From Cytophagaceae bacterium (GTDB lineage Bacteria; Bacteroidota; Bacteroidia; Cytophagales; Spirosomataceae), in NCBI GenBank assembly GCA_016722655.1, contig JADKIR010000004.1:1426001-1490000 (forward strand): 64,000 nt of DNA, in the 5' to 3' direction. The translations under genes and the position numbers were made by a program. Below, piece after piece: positions 10,045 to 19,287 of this stretch (position 1 is its first letter; the number at the start of each line of letters is the position of its first letter). A model generated the notes under the pieces. That model did no database searches and was not told the origin of the DNA. It saw only the letters and a list, made by a program, of their open reading frames with translations.

Positions 10045-10276
10045 TAAAAAAAATGCATAAAACGAAACAGATTGGGGCTTAATAGTTTAAGAAATTGTAA
10101 AATATTGGATATAAATACGATTTGCTTCTATTTTTCTGGTGAACCAACCTTGTTTTTAAGCCTAAATATTTGAAAATATGGAGTTTTAGTGGTTTCCATG
10201 GAATAAGAATTGTAAATATTTTTTCGTTAATCATTAAACATTTTATAGTTTTACCAAATATTTAAGACCATCCATT

Positions 10277-10594
10277 ATGAAGGAATCAGAAGAAGAAGAA
10301 AATCAAATCAATATAGAACTTTCTGAAGAAATGGCCGAGGGAGTTTATGCCAATCTGGCCATGATTGCCCACTCCAATTCAGAGTTTGTGCTGGATTTTA
10401 TCCGTTTGATGCCGGGAGTACCCAAAGCTAAGGTGAAGTCAAGGGTAATCTTGACACCCGAGCATGCCCAAAGGTTATTGTTGGCTCTGCAAGATAATAT
10501 CAGAAAATACGAGGCCAATTTTGGTGAAATACGCCAGTCCAACGACCCTATTCCCTTTCCAATGAATTTTGGCGGGCCTATGGGTGAGGCTTAA
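10277..10594 (+). CDS. DUF3467 family protein
   Basis: A 105-residue acidic protein whose core (ADGVYAN-like start EEMAEGVYANLAMIAHSNSEFVLDF, then PKAKVKSRVILTPEHAQRLLLALQDNI) matches DUF3467 as I know it in Bacteroidota. It has no signal peptide or membrane segment and is presumably cytosolic. Homologues often lie near RNA polymerase genes, but here it diverges from fusA with 313 bp between. Molecular role is unknown. Confidence 0.85.
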   Translation: MKESEEEENQINIELSEEMAEGVYANLAMIAHSNSEFVLDFIRLMPGVPKAKVKSRVILTPEHAQRLLLALQDNIRKYEANFGEIRQSNDPIPFPMNFGGPMGEA

Positions 10595-10681
10595 GAGATT
10601 CTAAATTATTTGCCATGGATTCATGAAACTCAATTTGTGAATTTGTGGCATTTTTTAATTAATAAACAAAGCAACTTTTTA

Positions 10682-11215
10682 ATGAAAAAATCATTTAAAA
10701 TATCCATCTACTCTTTTCTGGCATTTTTATTCTTTTCCTTGTTTGAAGTTTATGGTTGGCGGTTTAACTTTTGGTTTATAAGAATTACCTTCATTTTATT
10801 TTTAAGTTCATTTATTGCTGCTTTTGTTTATTCAGGTAAAAAAACTTCGATTGATATCACAAAATCTTTTGGGTGGGCAAGTATTGGATATTTTTTGGTT
10901 TCTGCTATTATCGTTGCAATTGGAGGGGTTTTTTTGTCAGGGATTTTAGCATTAATGTTATTGCCAATTATTGGACCTAGAACCCAATCTTCAAATGATA
11001 ACTTTAAAATTCAAATACCATATCGGGGATTTATGGGGACGGCAGGGAGCTATCAATTAGTAGAAGATAGATTTTTAATCTTTGAAAAGAAAATATTTTA
11101 TTTCGGTTCGGATTCTGAAATAAAAACTTTTAGTTTTAACCCAAATAGCAACATACTAATATTATTACCTCAAAAAGATACTATTGACTTTAATAAAATA
11201 TATAAGTTAAAATAG
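10682..11215 (+). CDS. Small membrane protein, hypothetical
   Basis: I choose the ATG at 10682 (MKKSFKISIYSFLAFLF) over an upstream ATG at 10610-region codons, because the residues before it are not hydrophobic and lie close to the DUF3467 stop. The 177-residue product has three or four membrane helices within residues 8-105. A soluble C-terminal ~75 residues is rich in beta-type sequence (GSYQLVEDRFLIFEKKIFYF). No family recognised. Confidence 0.6.
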   Translation: MKKSFKISIYSFLAFLFFSLFEVYGWRFNFWFIRITFILFLSSFIAAFVYSGKKTSIDITKSFGWASIGYFLVSAIIVAIGGVFLSGILALMLLPIIGPRTQSSNDNFKIQIPYRGFMGTAGSYQLVEDRFLIFEKKIFYFGSDSEIKTFSFNPNSNILILLPQKDTIDFNKIYKLK

Positions 11216-11232
11216 TTCGTAACAATTAAAAA

Positions 11233-11310
11233 ATGAAAACCGTCCTTTGTTTCATAACAATCCTTTTTCTTTCCACAAAAACCTTCTTCCAAAACTCCTT
11301 AATCCTCTAA
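11233..11310 (+). pseudogene. Signal-peptide stub of a lost secreted protein
   Basis: ATG at 11233 opens a 25-codon frame beginning MKTVLCFITILFLSTKTF, which has the charge and hydrophobic core of a Sec signal peptide. It stops at 11308-11310, and no continuation is seen in the other frames. I read it as the 5' remnant of a secreted-protein gene, though a chance match or tiny membrane peptide is possible. Confidence 0.3.
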
Positions 11311-11444
11311 AAACCTGCAATAAATCATATATTCACTTGTATATAAATCAGTAGAATAGTGATAAATAATTAATAATATTTAGTCGGAGATTTTGCCCGG
11401 GATTGGATAAATAAATGACATTTTCAAACTTTAAAGTTTTTGAA

Positions 11445-12932
11445 ATGAAAACGGCCAAATTATCTAAAATTATTCTTTATGCTTTAGTTTTACTAGGTTC
11501 TGTTCTACTTTTTACCAGTTGCAATCTTTTTGGTTTTCTCAACAAAAAATCAAATAAAGATGTAAAAGAAGGTTCATTTATTAGTACAAATCCTACGGAC
11601 CCTCAGTTTGTTAAGCTCATTACGGATAAAGACGAAGAGGTAAGTGTTTTTGGAGTAAGAGATGCCAATGGCTTACCTTCAAAAATTAAACAAATCAATA
11701 TTAAAGACTCAAAAGGGGAGGATTATTCTTTTTTCTATAATAATGACGGCAAACTAACTACCGCAGTAGCTGACAACGGTACTGTCTTTAATTATAAATG
11801 GCTGGGAAACAATAAGGTAGCATTAAATATCATTTGTAACGACGGCAAAAACCAAATTGATACAGAGATTGATTTGGCAGAAATTCAGCCCAAAAGCATA
11901 AAAATTAATACTACCGCAAAAATCAGAAGTAATGCAGGGGTTAATTCGAAAATAAGGTTTTCACCGATTGAAAGCCCGGTAGAAAAACCTTTACTTAACA
12001 AATCAGCAAAAGTTTATGAGGATGGGACGGTGCATAATTTGACCGTCACTTCTTGTGGTGCACTTTCAAATTATGATGTACTAAGGGTAAATATAGTAGA
12101 TCAGGCTGGAATTACGGTACTGAAAGAACTCAACGCGGTCTGGGTTGGAAAAGGAAAATATACCATAACTGTTCCATCGGGATTGGCCCCCGAATTAGAT
12201 CCGCAAAAAACAGCAGAAGCACTTGCAAAAGTTCTTTCAAAATATTGTGATGCAGCTGGGCTTGTAGGTGGAGTGTCTGAACAAATATTACTTACTACTA
12301 GTGCATGTGCATATATTTCCGGGAAACTGGCTTTGACAGGAGTTGGTGTTACTGTTGCACCTACAGTTGGGGCTGCTTGTACGGGGATCACATCTGCTAT
12401 GGCTGTTTATTGTGCCACTTTGGGTGCGTCAGGCCCACCTGAAACCGCCTCCGTTTTGGATAAAATGTTGGAATTGAAGTTTTTGGATTACTTCAAATTA
12501 ACAGGCGGAATAAGGATGCATGTTTACTTTAAAGTATTTACCGAAGGTGTTTCAAGTGGTACTAAAATAGTTGGATTTAATGTTGCTGATGGTGTTCCTT
12601 CCAACTTGAAAGCTGAAATGTCTGAAAATGCAAAGCCAATGGTCAAATACCTTGAGCTGTCGCCATCATCGCCTTCAGAAGGTCAGGACTATACAATAAC
12701 TGCAGGTGTTTATTGCCTGCCAGTGGGAAGCACAGTAACCATCAGCATGGCAGGTAGCGACGGTTATTCAGATTCTGAAACTTTTACCGTAAGTGATGTG
12801 TCACAATCTTCCGGCAATTTTAGTCTGGCGATTCCTGGTGCAGATAAGGGTGTAAGAGACGAAATAACCGTAACCGTCACTACCGCCGATGGCACGGTGA
12901 TAACAAAATCGGCTTCATTGGTTTTTGGTTAA
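11445..12932 (+). CDS. Secreted lipoprotein, unknown function
   Basis: The ATG at 11445 (MKTAKLSKIILYALVLLGSV) gives a proper lipoprotein signal ending LLFTSC, with lipidated Cys near residue 26. An earlier ATG at 11415 would only add ten residues before it. The 495-residue product has a beta-rich region at 60-120 resembling a YD-like text (DANGLPSKIKQINI, DNGTVFNYKW), a Cys- and Ala-rich hydrophobic middle at about 280-330, and a C-terminal Ig-like or fibronectin-like module ending TVTTADGTVITKSASLVF. An intrinsic terminator follows 27 bp after the stop. No family recognised. Confidence 0.7.
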   Translation: MKTAKLSKIILYALVLLGSVLLFTSCNLFGFLNKKSNKDVKEGSFISTNPTDPQFVKLITDKDEEVSVFGVRDANGLPSKIKQINIKDSKGEDYSFFYNNDGKLTTAVADNGTVFNYKWLGNNKVALNIICNDGKNQIDTEIDLAEIQPKSIKINTTAKIRSNAGVNSKIRFSPIESPVEKPLLNKSAKVYEDGTVHNLTVTSCGALSNYDVLRVNIVDQAGITVLKELNAVWVGKGKYTITVPSGLAPELDPQKTAEALAKVLSKYCDAAGLVGGVSEQILLTTSACAYISGKLALTGVGVTVAPTVGAACTGITSAMAVYCATLGASGPPETASVLDKMLELKFLDYFKLTGGIRMHVYFKVFTEGVSSGTKIVGFNVADGVPSNLKAEMSENAKPMVKYLELSPSSPSEGQDYTITAGVYCLPVGSTVTISMAGSDGYSDSETFTVSDVSQSSGNFSLAIPGADKGVRDEITVTVTTADGTVITKSASLVFG

Positions 12933-12958
12933 AATTGGTTTTATAATTTAATTTTTTG

Positions 12959-12988
12959 AGGTGGAGTAAATAATGCTCCACCTTTTTG
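12959..12988 (+). terminator. Intrinsic terminator after the 11445-12932 lipoprotein gene
   Basis: AGGTGGAG pairs with CTCCACCT (8 bp) around a 9-nt loop and is followed by TTTTT. The arm is preceded by a run of T, so weaker function on the other strand is not possible. Confidence 0.8.
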
Positions 12989-13034
12989 CATTATAACATT
13001 TACATTTGTATCATCGATTTTTATCACTTATTAA

Positions 13035-13976
13035 ATGAAATATTTATTCTCTATTTTTCTGGTTTTTACGATATTTTTTGGCTCATATTCTCAAGAAATC
13101 AAAGTCCTCAAAAAACACATCTTTTATCTGGCCGATGACAAAATGAAAGGACGTGGTACAGGGAGCAAACAAGCCATGAAGGCCTCAGAATATGTGAAGA
13201 AGGAATTTAAAAAATATGGTTTGAAACCACTTGGAACCGATGGCTATTATCAAAACTTCAAAGCCAAAGTGAGAAAAGTAGTGGTGCCTGACAGCATACG
13301 TGACTCCCGAAATGTGATTGGTTTTCTGGACAATGGTAGCCAAAATACAATCGTTATAGGGGCACATTATGACCATATAGGTGAAGGCAAACAAGGAAGT
13401 CTGAAAGATTCCACGGCCTATGGTAAAATCCATAATGGTGCCGACGACAACGCCTCAGGAGTAGCCGGTTTACTGGAATTGGCCAGACATTTTACACAAA
13501 ATATTGAAAAAGAACCTTTTAATTTTCTCTTTATCTCATTTGGAGCCGAAGAGTTGGGATTGGTGGGCTCCAGATATTTTGTGGCTCATCCTACCACTGA
13601 CCTTTCCAAAGTACATTTTATGCTCAATATGGATATGATTGGCCGGCTTAACAAAGAAAGTGGAGTGGCAATTATTGGTTATGGAAGTTCGCCCCAATTT
13701 GAATCCATATTTTCGGGCATAAACAAAGAAAATCATGTGAAATATTACACGGGATATGAAGGTCGGGGAGGCTCAGACCAAACTTCATTTTATGAAAAAG
13801 ACATTCCTGTGCTGTTTTTCCATACGGGAGGGCACGAAGATTACCACAAACCCACCGACGATGCTAATAAAGTGGACTATGAATCTTTGAAAGGTATTTT
13901 GGAACTGGAAAAAGAAATAATTGTCCGCAGTTTTGATGTCGGAAAAATGAATTTCAGAAGTACAGATAAAAAGTGA
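13035..13976 (+). CDS. M28 family zinc aminopeptidase, secreted
   Basis: A 313-residue secreted metallopeptidase with signal peptide MKYLFSIFLVFTIFFGSYSQ. The M28 zinc ligands and catalytic residues are visible in order: GAHYDHIG (His, Asp nearby), NGADDNASG (bridging Asp), FISFGAEELGLVGS (catalytic Glu-Glu), NMDMIGR (Asp) and FFHTGGHEDYHKPTDD (His). It probably removes N-terminal amino acids from peptides in the periplasm or at the surface. It is convergent with the AraC-type gene, 27 bp apart. Confidence 0.93.
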   Translation: MKYLFSIFLVFTIFFGSYSQEIKVLKKHIFYLADDKMKGRGTGSKQAMKASEYVKKEFKKYGLKPLGTDGYYQNFKAKVRKVVVPDSIRDSRNVIGFLDNGSQNTIVIGAHYDHIGEGKQGSLKDSTAYGKIHNGADDNASGVAGLLELARHFTQNIEKEPFNFLFISFGAEELGLVGSRYFVAHPTTDLSKVHFMLNMDMIGRLNKESGVAIIGYGSSPQFESIFSGINKENHVKYYTGYEGRGGSDQTSFYEKDIPVLFFHTGGHEDYHKPTDDANKVDYESLKGILELEKEIIVRSFDVGKMNFRSTDKK

Positions 13977-14003
13977 TAAAATAGTTTTATCATATTATTA
14001 TAA

Positions 14004-14845
14004 TTACAAAAGTTCCCTCCTATATTCCCTTGGGCTTTGACCTTTGATTTGTTTAAAGGTCTTGCTAAAGTGCGAAATGCTATTGAAACCACTACTGAAG
14101 CATACATCTGAAACAGGTACACCCGTGTGTAAAAGCTTGCAGGCGTTGTTAATCCTGAATTCGTTAAGGAAGTCAGTAAAAGTCAAGTGAGTCATTTTTT
14201 AAAATATCTGCAAAAAGATGGAACGGTAAGATTGGCGATTTCGGCAACCGTCTCGATTTTTATCTCATCAGTATAGTGCTCTTCTACAAAAGTATAAATG
14301 CGGTTGATGCGGTCTTCGTCTTTGTGCCTGAAATCAAATCTTGACCGCGGGTCATTCAAAACCCGATATTCTTCAGAATCTGACATGATTTTAAAGATTT
14401 CAAGTAATGAAATTAACCTTTGAACGCCAGCTTGCTGAGAGAGGTTTTCCATCAATTCCGAAACCATTTTTTGGGTTTTTCCGGCATAACTAATACCAAA
14501 TGCGGCTTTTTCAAATAACTTCTTTACTTTAACCATTTCAGGAACATTCATAAAGTCCTGACCCAGAAAATTCTGGTGTAACTGTACAATTATTTCTTCA
14601 TGCTCACCTATAACTCCATAACCCAATCCGGTATGAGGAAGGTTAGGTCCTAAAAACATTACTTCTCCTTCGGCATATTCACCTAAATGATTGCCAATAT
14701 GAAGTTTCCCGGAGCCTTTTTTTACGAAAATAATCTCATGCTCAGGATGTTGATGCCAAAAAAAACGATCATTTTCTGACTTCCAATGTATTACCTTGAA
14801 GGAGCTGCCCTGATCAGGTGCTATTTTTTCAAATTCTATTTTCAC
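14004..14845 (-). pseudogene. AraC-family transcriptional regulator split by a -1 frameshift
   Basis: Two overlapping frames together make one normal AraC-type regulator. Frame one (14192-14845) has an N-terminal cupin sensor (FFWHQHPEHEIIFVKKGSGKLHIGNH) and the first half of the DNA-binding domain, ending PSFCRYFKK. Frame two (14004-14195) supplies the rest: TFTDFLNEFRINNACKLL, the second helix-turn-helix SDVCFSSGFNSISHFSKTFK, and SPREYRR. The join lies in a run of six A (TTT AAA AAA TGA). One more A would give the family-typical YFKKMT. The two frames overlap by ATGA, so coupled translation or slippage is conceivable. Otherwise the gene is broken or the run is a sequencing error. Confidence 0.85.
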
Positions 14846-14956
14846 GCCTTAATTACCCTTAAAGTAAAAAATAAAAATATCAAGATGTTAATATAACACA
14901 AAAATTGGAAAATGCAGTAATATTTTTTTTACAAAAATAGATGCAATTTTGCATTG

Positions 14957-15048
14957 AAAAAGAAAGCTTCGCCTTTCTATGACGAATAATACTTAAGGTA
15001 ACCTTGATAATAAAAATAGCGGGAAATATATTCCGGCTATTTTTTTTT
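14957..15048 (+). ncRNA. Candidate small RNA upstream of the AraC-type gene
   Basis: CAATTTTG at 14944-14951 is close to a -7 box (6 of 8). It is followed by about 90 nt without a reading frame. The stretch contains hairpins AGAAAG/CTTTCT and AAGG/CCTT and ends in a strong hairpin with eight T (15016-15048). The hairpin also serves rdgB on the other strand, so the RNA is only a possibility. Confidence 0.25.
15016..15048. terminator. Bidirectional intrinsic terminator at the rdgB 3' end
   Basis: ATAGCGGGAA pairs with TTCCGGCTAT (one mismatch) around ATATA. T8 follows on the plus strand and T5 on the minus strand. The rdgB stop codon (15037-15039) lies inside the right arm, so the prfA-rdgB transcript ends here. 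Confidence 0.75.
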
Positions 15049-15618
15049 GTCCTTTAAATAATCTACAAGTTTTTTGATTGCCTCGGCCCTATGACTTATC
15101 TTGTTCTTTTCATCAGAACTCATCTGGGCAAATGTAGTTTCATAACCCAAGGGAATAAAAATAGGGTCATATCCGAATCCATCGGTGCCTGCGGGCCCAA
15201 AATTTATTTTCCCTTCAACTACTCCATCAAATTGGATAGTTTCTCCTTCAAGATTTAAAGAGATAACCGTTCTGAACCTCGCTGCCCGGTTTTCAACTCC
15301 CTTCAATTCTTCCAATACTTTCCTGATATTTGATGGATGATCTCCATGAATTCCGGAATAACGTGCTGAATAAACACCCGGCCTGCCTTCAAGGGCATCG
15401 ATTTCCAAGCCGGAATCATCAGACAAACAGTTAATTTTGAATTTGTTAAATACAAAATCAGATTTTATTTTGGAATTTTCTTCAAAAGTACTCCCTGTTT
15501 CTTCTATGTCTTCATTACAACCAATTTCACTTAAGGTTTTGAGCAAAATGTGATTGCCAAGGAGCTGTTTAAGTTCTTCTATTTTATGTTGATTGTTTGA
15601 TGCCAGACAGATTTCCAT
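15037..15618 (-). CDS. rdgB: Non-canonical purine NTP pyrophosphatase (RdgB/HAM1)
   Basis: This enzyme hydrolyses dITP, ITP and XTP to monophosphates and keeps damaged purines out of nucleic acids. I choose ATG at 15618 (MEICLASNNQHKIEELKQLL) over a TTG three codons earlier; the product is 193 residues. Family motifs are SNNQHKIEE (triphosphate contact), CLSDDSGLEIDALEGRPGVYSARYSG (metal site and base pocket), TDGFGYDPIF and SHRAEA. The gene follows prfA after 15 bp and is probably cotranscribed with it. Confidence 0.95.
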   Translation of the reverse strand: MEICLASNNQHKIEELKQLLGNHILLKTLSEIGCNEDIEETGSTFEENSKIKSDFVFNKFKINCLSDDSGLEIDALEGRPGVYSARYSGIHGDHPSNIRKVLEELKGVENRAARFRTVISLNLEGETIQFDGVVEGKINFGPAGTDGFGYDPIFIPLGYETTFAQMSSDEKNKISHRAEAIKKLVDYLKDKKK

Positions 15619-15633
15619 ATTTTGCAAAATAAA

Positions 15634-16707
15634 TTAAGCCACCCCTTCCTTCATTCTTTCAGCGTTTTCGGCTATTCTGAGTTTTTCGATAAACTCTCCT
15701 ATCTGGCCTTCCATCACAGTTGGAAGATTATAAACCGTGAAACCAATACGATGGTCGGTCACCCTTCCCTGAGGATAATTATATGTCCTTATTTTGTCTG
15801 ATCGGTCTCCTGAACCCACCATCGATTTCCTTTCTCCTGCAATGGCTTCGTTGTGTTTAGCGAGCTCCATTTCGTAAATTCTTGACCTAAGAACTGACAT
15901 TGCTTTGTCAAAGTTTTTGATTTGGGAGCGTTCGTCCTGACATTGCACCACTACACCGGTAGGAATGTGCGTGACCCTTATTGCAGAATAGGTTGTATTG
16001 ACAGATTGCCCTCCAGCACCTGAAGAGCAAAAAGTATCTTTTCTGATATCGTTCATGTTGATTTGAACATCCACTTCGTCGGCTTCAGGAAGCACAGCTA
16101 CTGTGGCTGCTGAAGTATGGATTCGACCTTGTGACTCAGTAGCCGGAACCCTTTGTACCCTGTGTACGCCAGATTCAAATTTCAATTTTCCATATACATC
16201 TTCGCCTTTTACGCTGACTACTATCTCTTTATAACCACCCGATGCCGCATCGGTGAAGTCCATCACCTGAAACTGCCAGCCTTGAGTTGTTGCAAATCGC
16301 TGGTACATTCTGAAAAGATCACCTGCAAAAATCGCGGCTTCATCGCCTCCCGTACCTCCTCTGATTTCCAGAAAACAATCTTTACTATCGTTGGGGTCTT
16401 TCGGAATCAACATCTCTTTTAGCTTTTCTTCTGCCGCCAATTTTTTAGGCTGTAGCTCTTCCAACTCCATTTTGGCCATTTCCCTCATCTCTTCGTCTTT
16501 TTCTGTTTCCAGAATCTGACGGGCTTCTTCAAGATTGGCAATTATTAGTTTATAGGTTTGATATTCTAAAACAACTTTTTCGAGGTCGCGATATTCTTTT
16601 CCGATTTTCTTAAATTTATCCATATCAGAAACCACCTCAGGCATAGTAATCTGCTGACTTACTTCTTCAAAACGCTCTTTGATTGCTTCTAACTGCTCTA
16701 TCAACAT
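15634..16707 (-). CDS. prfA: Peptide chain release factor 1
   Basis: Recognises UAA and UAG in the ribosomal A site and triggers peptidyl-tRNA hydrolysis. The 357-residue protein has the N-terminal helical domain, the RF1-type PAT tripeptide in HRVQRVPATESQGRIHTSA (about residues 185-200), and the catalytic GGQ loop in SSGAGGQSVNTTYSAIR. The internal KSMVGSGDRSDKIRTYNYPQGRVTDHRIG is class I release factor sequence. First gene of a prfA-rdgB unit with a -7 box 27 bp upstream. No adjacent methyltransferase prmC is present. Confidence 0.97.
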   Translation of the reverse strand: MLIEQLEAIKERFEEVSQQITMPEVVSDMDKFKKIGKEYRDLEKVVLEYQTYKLIIANLEEARQILETEKDEEMREMAKMELEELQPKKLAAEEKLKEMLIPKDPNDSKDCFLEIRGGTGGDEAAIFAGDLFRMYQRFATTQGWQFQVMDFTDAASGGYKEIVVSVKGEDVYGKLKFESGVHRVQRVPATESQGRIHTSAATVAVLPEADEVDVQINMNDIRKDTFCSSGAGGQSVNTTYSAIRVTHIPTGVVVQCQDERSQIKNFDKAMSVLRSRIYEMELAKHNEAIAGERKSMVGSGDRSDKIRTYNYPQGRVTDHRIGFTVYNLPTVMEGQIGEFIEKLRIAENAERMKEGVA

Positions 16708-16733
16708 TTAATATCAAAATAGAAATTGGGACA

Positions 16734-16741
16734 CAAAAATA
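16734..16741 (-). promoter_or_regulatory. Promoter of prfA-rdgB (-7 box)
   Basis: The minus strand reads TATTTTTG, an exact TAnnTTTG match, 27 bp before the prfA ATG. No properly spaced -33 box was found. Confidence 0.5.
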
Positions 16742-16914
16742 CTACAAAATACCCAAATTGTTCCGGGTTTTTGGGTGCAATATTCAAAACAGAAATGGAA
16801 TTCAAAAAGTTTAGCTTGCAAAGTTTATCCGGATTGAGGAACAGAATATTTTAGATAAACTAAAAGTAGTATCTTGAAAAATCGGTGGTCAGGAATGTTT
16901 ACCGGGAGAAAAAC

Positions 16915-17514
16915 TCAATCCTTCTGTTCAGATTCTGACCTCTGATTATGAATCCTGCTAAGAGAGTTGGGGTGTACATTGAGTAGAGATGCCAGGTGCT
17001 TTATTTTTATTTCTTTTCTGAATAGATATGGCTTGTTTTCAAATAGTAATTCTTCACGTTTTTGAGTTGGCCATACTTTCAAAAGTATCTGGTGTTCTCT
17101 AATTTCATGTAAATTCTGAAAATACACCTTGTTCATTACGAGTGACATTTTGGGTGTCTCTAACAACATTTTCTCAAACCTTTCTTTATCAGTTCTCAAA
17201 ACCTGAGAGTTAGTAAGTGCTTCTACTGATATTCTTGATGGTCCACCAGACATAAAATTACTTACATCAAGCACGGCTTCTCCTTCAACCGATATCCACA
17301 GGGTATGTTCTTCCTCATTAATTAAGGTAAATTCTCTGAAAACTCCTTTTGTAATAAAAAGTATCGTATTGGAAGCTTTTCCCATTTCAATGGGCATATC
17401 ACCTTTTTTTAAACTTACTTCCTCAAAAATTGAGATTATTTTTTTGAATTCCGGAGCTGTAAATGGGATTAAACTCTTCAAAAAATCTTTAAACAATTTT
17501 TGCGAATGTGTCAT
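16915..17514 (-). CDS. Crp/Fnr-type cyclic-nucleotide-domain regulator
   Basis: A 199-residue protein with an N-terminal cNMP-binding-like beta-barrel (residues about 20-120: KKGDMPIEMGKASNTILFITKGVFREF) and a C-terminal winged-helix part (RKEIKIKHLASLLNVHPNSLSRIHNQR). This matches the many short Crp-like regulators of Bacteroidota. Classical cAMP-contact residues (the GE...RSA phosphate-binding cassette) are not apparent, so the ligand may be absent or different. Targets unknown; no partner gene adjoins it. Confidence 0.85.
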   Translation of the reverse strand: MTHSQKLFKDFLKSLIPFTAPEFKKIISIFEEVSLKKGDMPIEMGKASNTILFITKGVFREFTLINEEEHTLWISVEGEAVLDVSNFMSGGPSRISVEALTNSQVLRTDKERFEKMLLETPKMSLVMNKVYFQNLHEIREHQILLKVWPTQKREELLFENKPYLFRKEIKIKHLASLLNVHPNSLSRIHNQRSESEQKD

Positions 17515-17932
17515 TTTCTGTTTTTGGGTGTATTATATTTTTTTTGTGAATTTTTGTTAATTCAGGCATTTACTATAAGCCTAAAGTTTGTGATGAATTA
17601 ATTCTTTTCACAAAATTTATTAATCTAAAATCCTTATTTTAGGTTTAACTAAATGCTGGAAAACCACTACTTAGTTAAAATTGAATACTATTCAATCACA
17701 AATGTTATTGGGAAAAAGTAATTTTACAAGACTATTTTGTGTTTTGTTATATCAAAACTAACCGTTGTTAGAAAAATCAGGCAAATTCAAGAGTTTAGTT
17801 ATCAATATTCTACAAAAAATCACACAGAAAACAGACGACGTGTATTTTTACAAAAAGTCACAAAATTTTCTATGTTTTTTATTTAACAGTTAAGTCTTAG
17901 GCAATATATCAAACCTTCTTCTGGTTTGGCAC
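17515..17932. other. Long AT-rich intergenic region
   Basis: These 418 bp lie between the Crp-like start and the end of the PBP4-type gene. I see no frame with coding character, no tRNA-like fold and no strong terminator. Confidence 0.4.
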
Positions 17933-19243
17933 TCAATAATTCTCATGAATAAATTTTACAAGATTTGCAGTAGAAAGACCCACTTTTGATATTGAGTGTG
18001 AAAAATTATTATTCATAACACTAAATATCAGCACTTTTCCACTAAGGGTTTTTACATAACCGCTCATATTATAAACACCTGACATTGAGCCGGTTTTGGC
18101 ATATACATACGGGGGTTCATTGGCTGGAAAATATCGTTTCAAAGTACCGGTCTTTCCACCAATTGCCATCAGACCAAAAAGTCTTTCCTGTGGAAACTCC
18201 GACAGCAGCTTTTCGAGCAATTTAATATTATCATTGGCCGTAACAAGGTTATATCTTGAAAGGCCGCTTCCATCAACAAGGTTTGGCCTCTTGGGTAAGT
18301 CAGAGAGATGTTTATCAGTGAATGTTTTTATGCCTTTTGAAATAGAAAGTGTATCGGTCAGCAGTCTGCCGGCCATCAGCATCGTCTGTTCGGCAAGCAT
18401 ATTGTCAGACACCTGCATCATGCGTCTTAAAACAGTGTCCACAGGCATAGAATACACAGTTTTTGCATCGGAAAAATCAATTTCTTTCACTATAACTAAG
18501 TCTCTTTTGAGGGTATCTGCCAAAAGTTTCATGGTTAGTTGATCCGATATTTTTAGAGGAATGTCTTGTTTGAAATCAGCTTTTAACTTTTCGGAATAAT
18601 AAAAAATATTATCGGAAATATCCCTTTTTATGTAATCAAAAGTACCCGATTGAAACACAAAACTATTTTTAAAAGCAGGAATACTAAGGGCTGATTGATA
18701 GGCGTTTGATCTGATTCTTAATATATTTCCGTAAATCGGGAAAGCCGACCGCTCGACCTGATAATCGTCATTGTAGTCGTCCCAGGCCCAACCTGCACCT
18801 AATCTTTGGTTATCAAAATGGTCAAAACAGAATGCCAGCGTTTTAGCCTTATGATTTTTCAAAAAATCGAAAACTTTACTTTGAGGCAAATCAGGATGTA
18901 AGAATGTAGGATCCCCTGTAGGTTTGCAAAAAAGCGTATCATTTCTCTCAATAATTTTCAAGCCGGGAATGGAGTCACGCATGGTTTTCAAAGCCGCATA
19001 AAGCGTGTAAGTTTTTGTATTGGAAGCCGGAACAAAATATTTGTCGGTGTCTTTTTCGAAAATATACTTTTCTTCTTTTGGATCATACAGTGCCACAGAA
19101 ATATGATGGTTTCTGAATGTGCTGTCTTTAGCCAAATAATCAGTGATTTTATCAGTTTTGAGGGAAGAAACTAACATTTGTTTTTTACAGGAAAAAAAAG
19201 ATAATGTCCCTAAAACCAATAAAAAAAGCCTTTTTGAATTCAT
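17933..19243 (-). CDS. dacB: D-alanyl-D-alanine carboxypeptidase/endopeptidase, PBP4 (S13) type lipoprotein
   Basis: A 436-residue periplasmic peptidoglycan hydrolase of the low-molecular-mass PBP4 class, which trims or cuts D-Ala-containing peptide cross-links. The three penicillin-binding motifs are in order: S-x-x-K as SNTK in YFVPASNTKTYTLYAAL (about residue 75), S-x-N replaced by the S13-type SGLSRYN, and KTG in IGGKTGTLKRYF. The N-terminus (LFLLVLGTLSFFSC) is a lipoprotein signal, less usual for PBP4. Only 44 bp separate it from the divergent acyltransferase-like gene. Confidence 0.88.
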   Translation of the reverse strand: MNSKRLFLLVLGTLSFFSCKKQMLVSSLKTDKITDYLAKDSTFRNHHISVALYDPKEEKYIFEKDTDKYFVPASNTKTYTLYAALKTMRDSIPGLKIIERNDTLFCKPTGDPTFLHPDLPQSKVFDFLKNHKAKTLAFCFDHFDNQRLGAGWAWDDYNDDYQVERSAFPIYGNILRIRSNAYQSALSIPAFKNSFVFQSGTFDYIKRDISDNIFYYSEKLKADFKQDIPLKISDQLTMKLLADTLKRDLVIVKEIDFSDAKTVYSMPVDTVLRRMMQVSDNMLAEQTMLMAGRLLTDTLSISKGIKTFTDKHLSDLPKRPNLVDGSGLSRYNLVTANDNIKLLEKLLSEFPQERLFGLMAIGGKTGTLKRYFPANEPPYVYAKTGSMSGVYNMSGYVKTLSGKVLIFSVMNNNFSHSISKVGLSTANLVKFIHENY

Positions 19244-19287
19244 ATTTTAAAAAAATTTATAAATTGTAATCAAATTGTGAATAAAAC

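Noticed and set aside
15619..15627. TTG start of rdgB three codons upstream
   Set aside because: ATG at 15618 aligns with the usual family start and spares an unusual codon.
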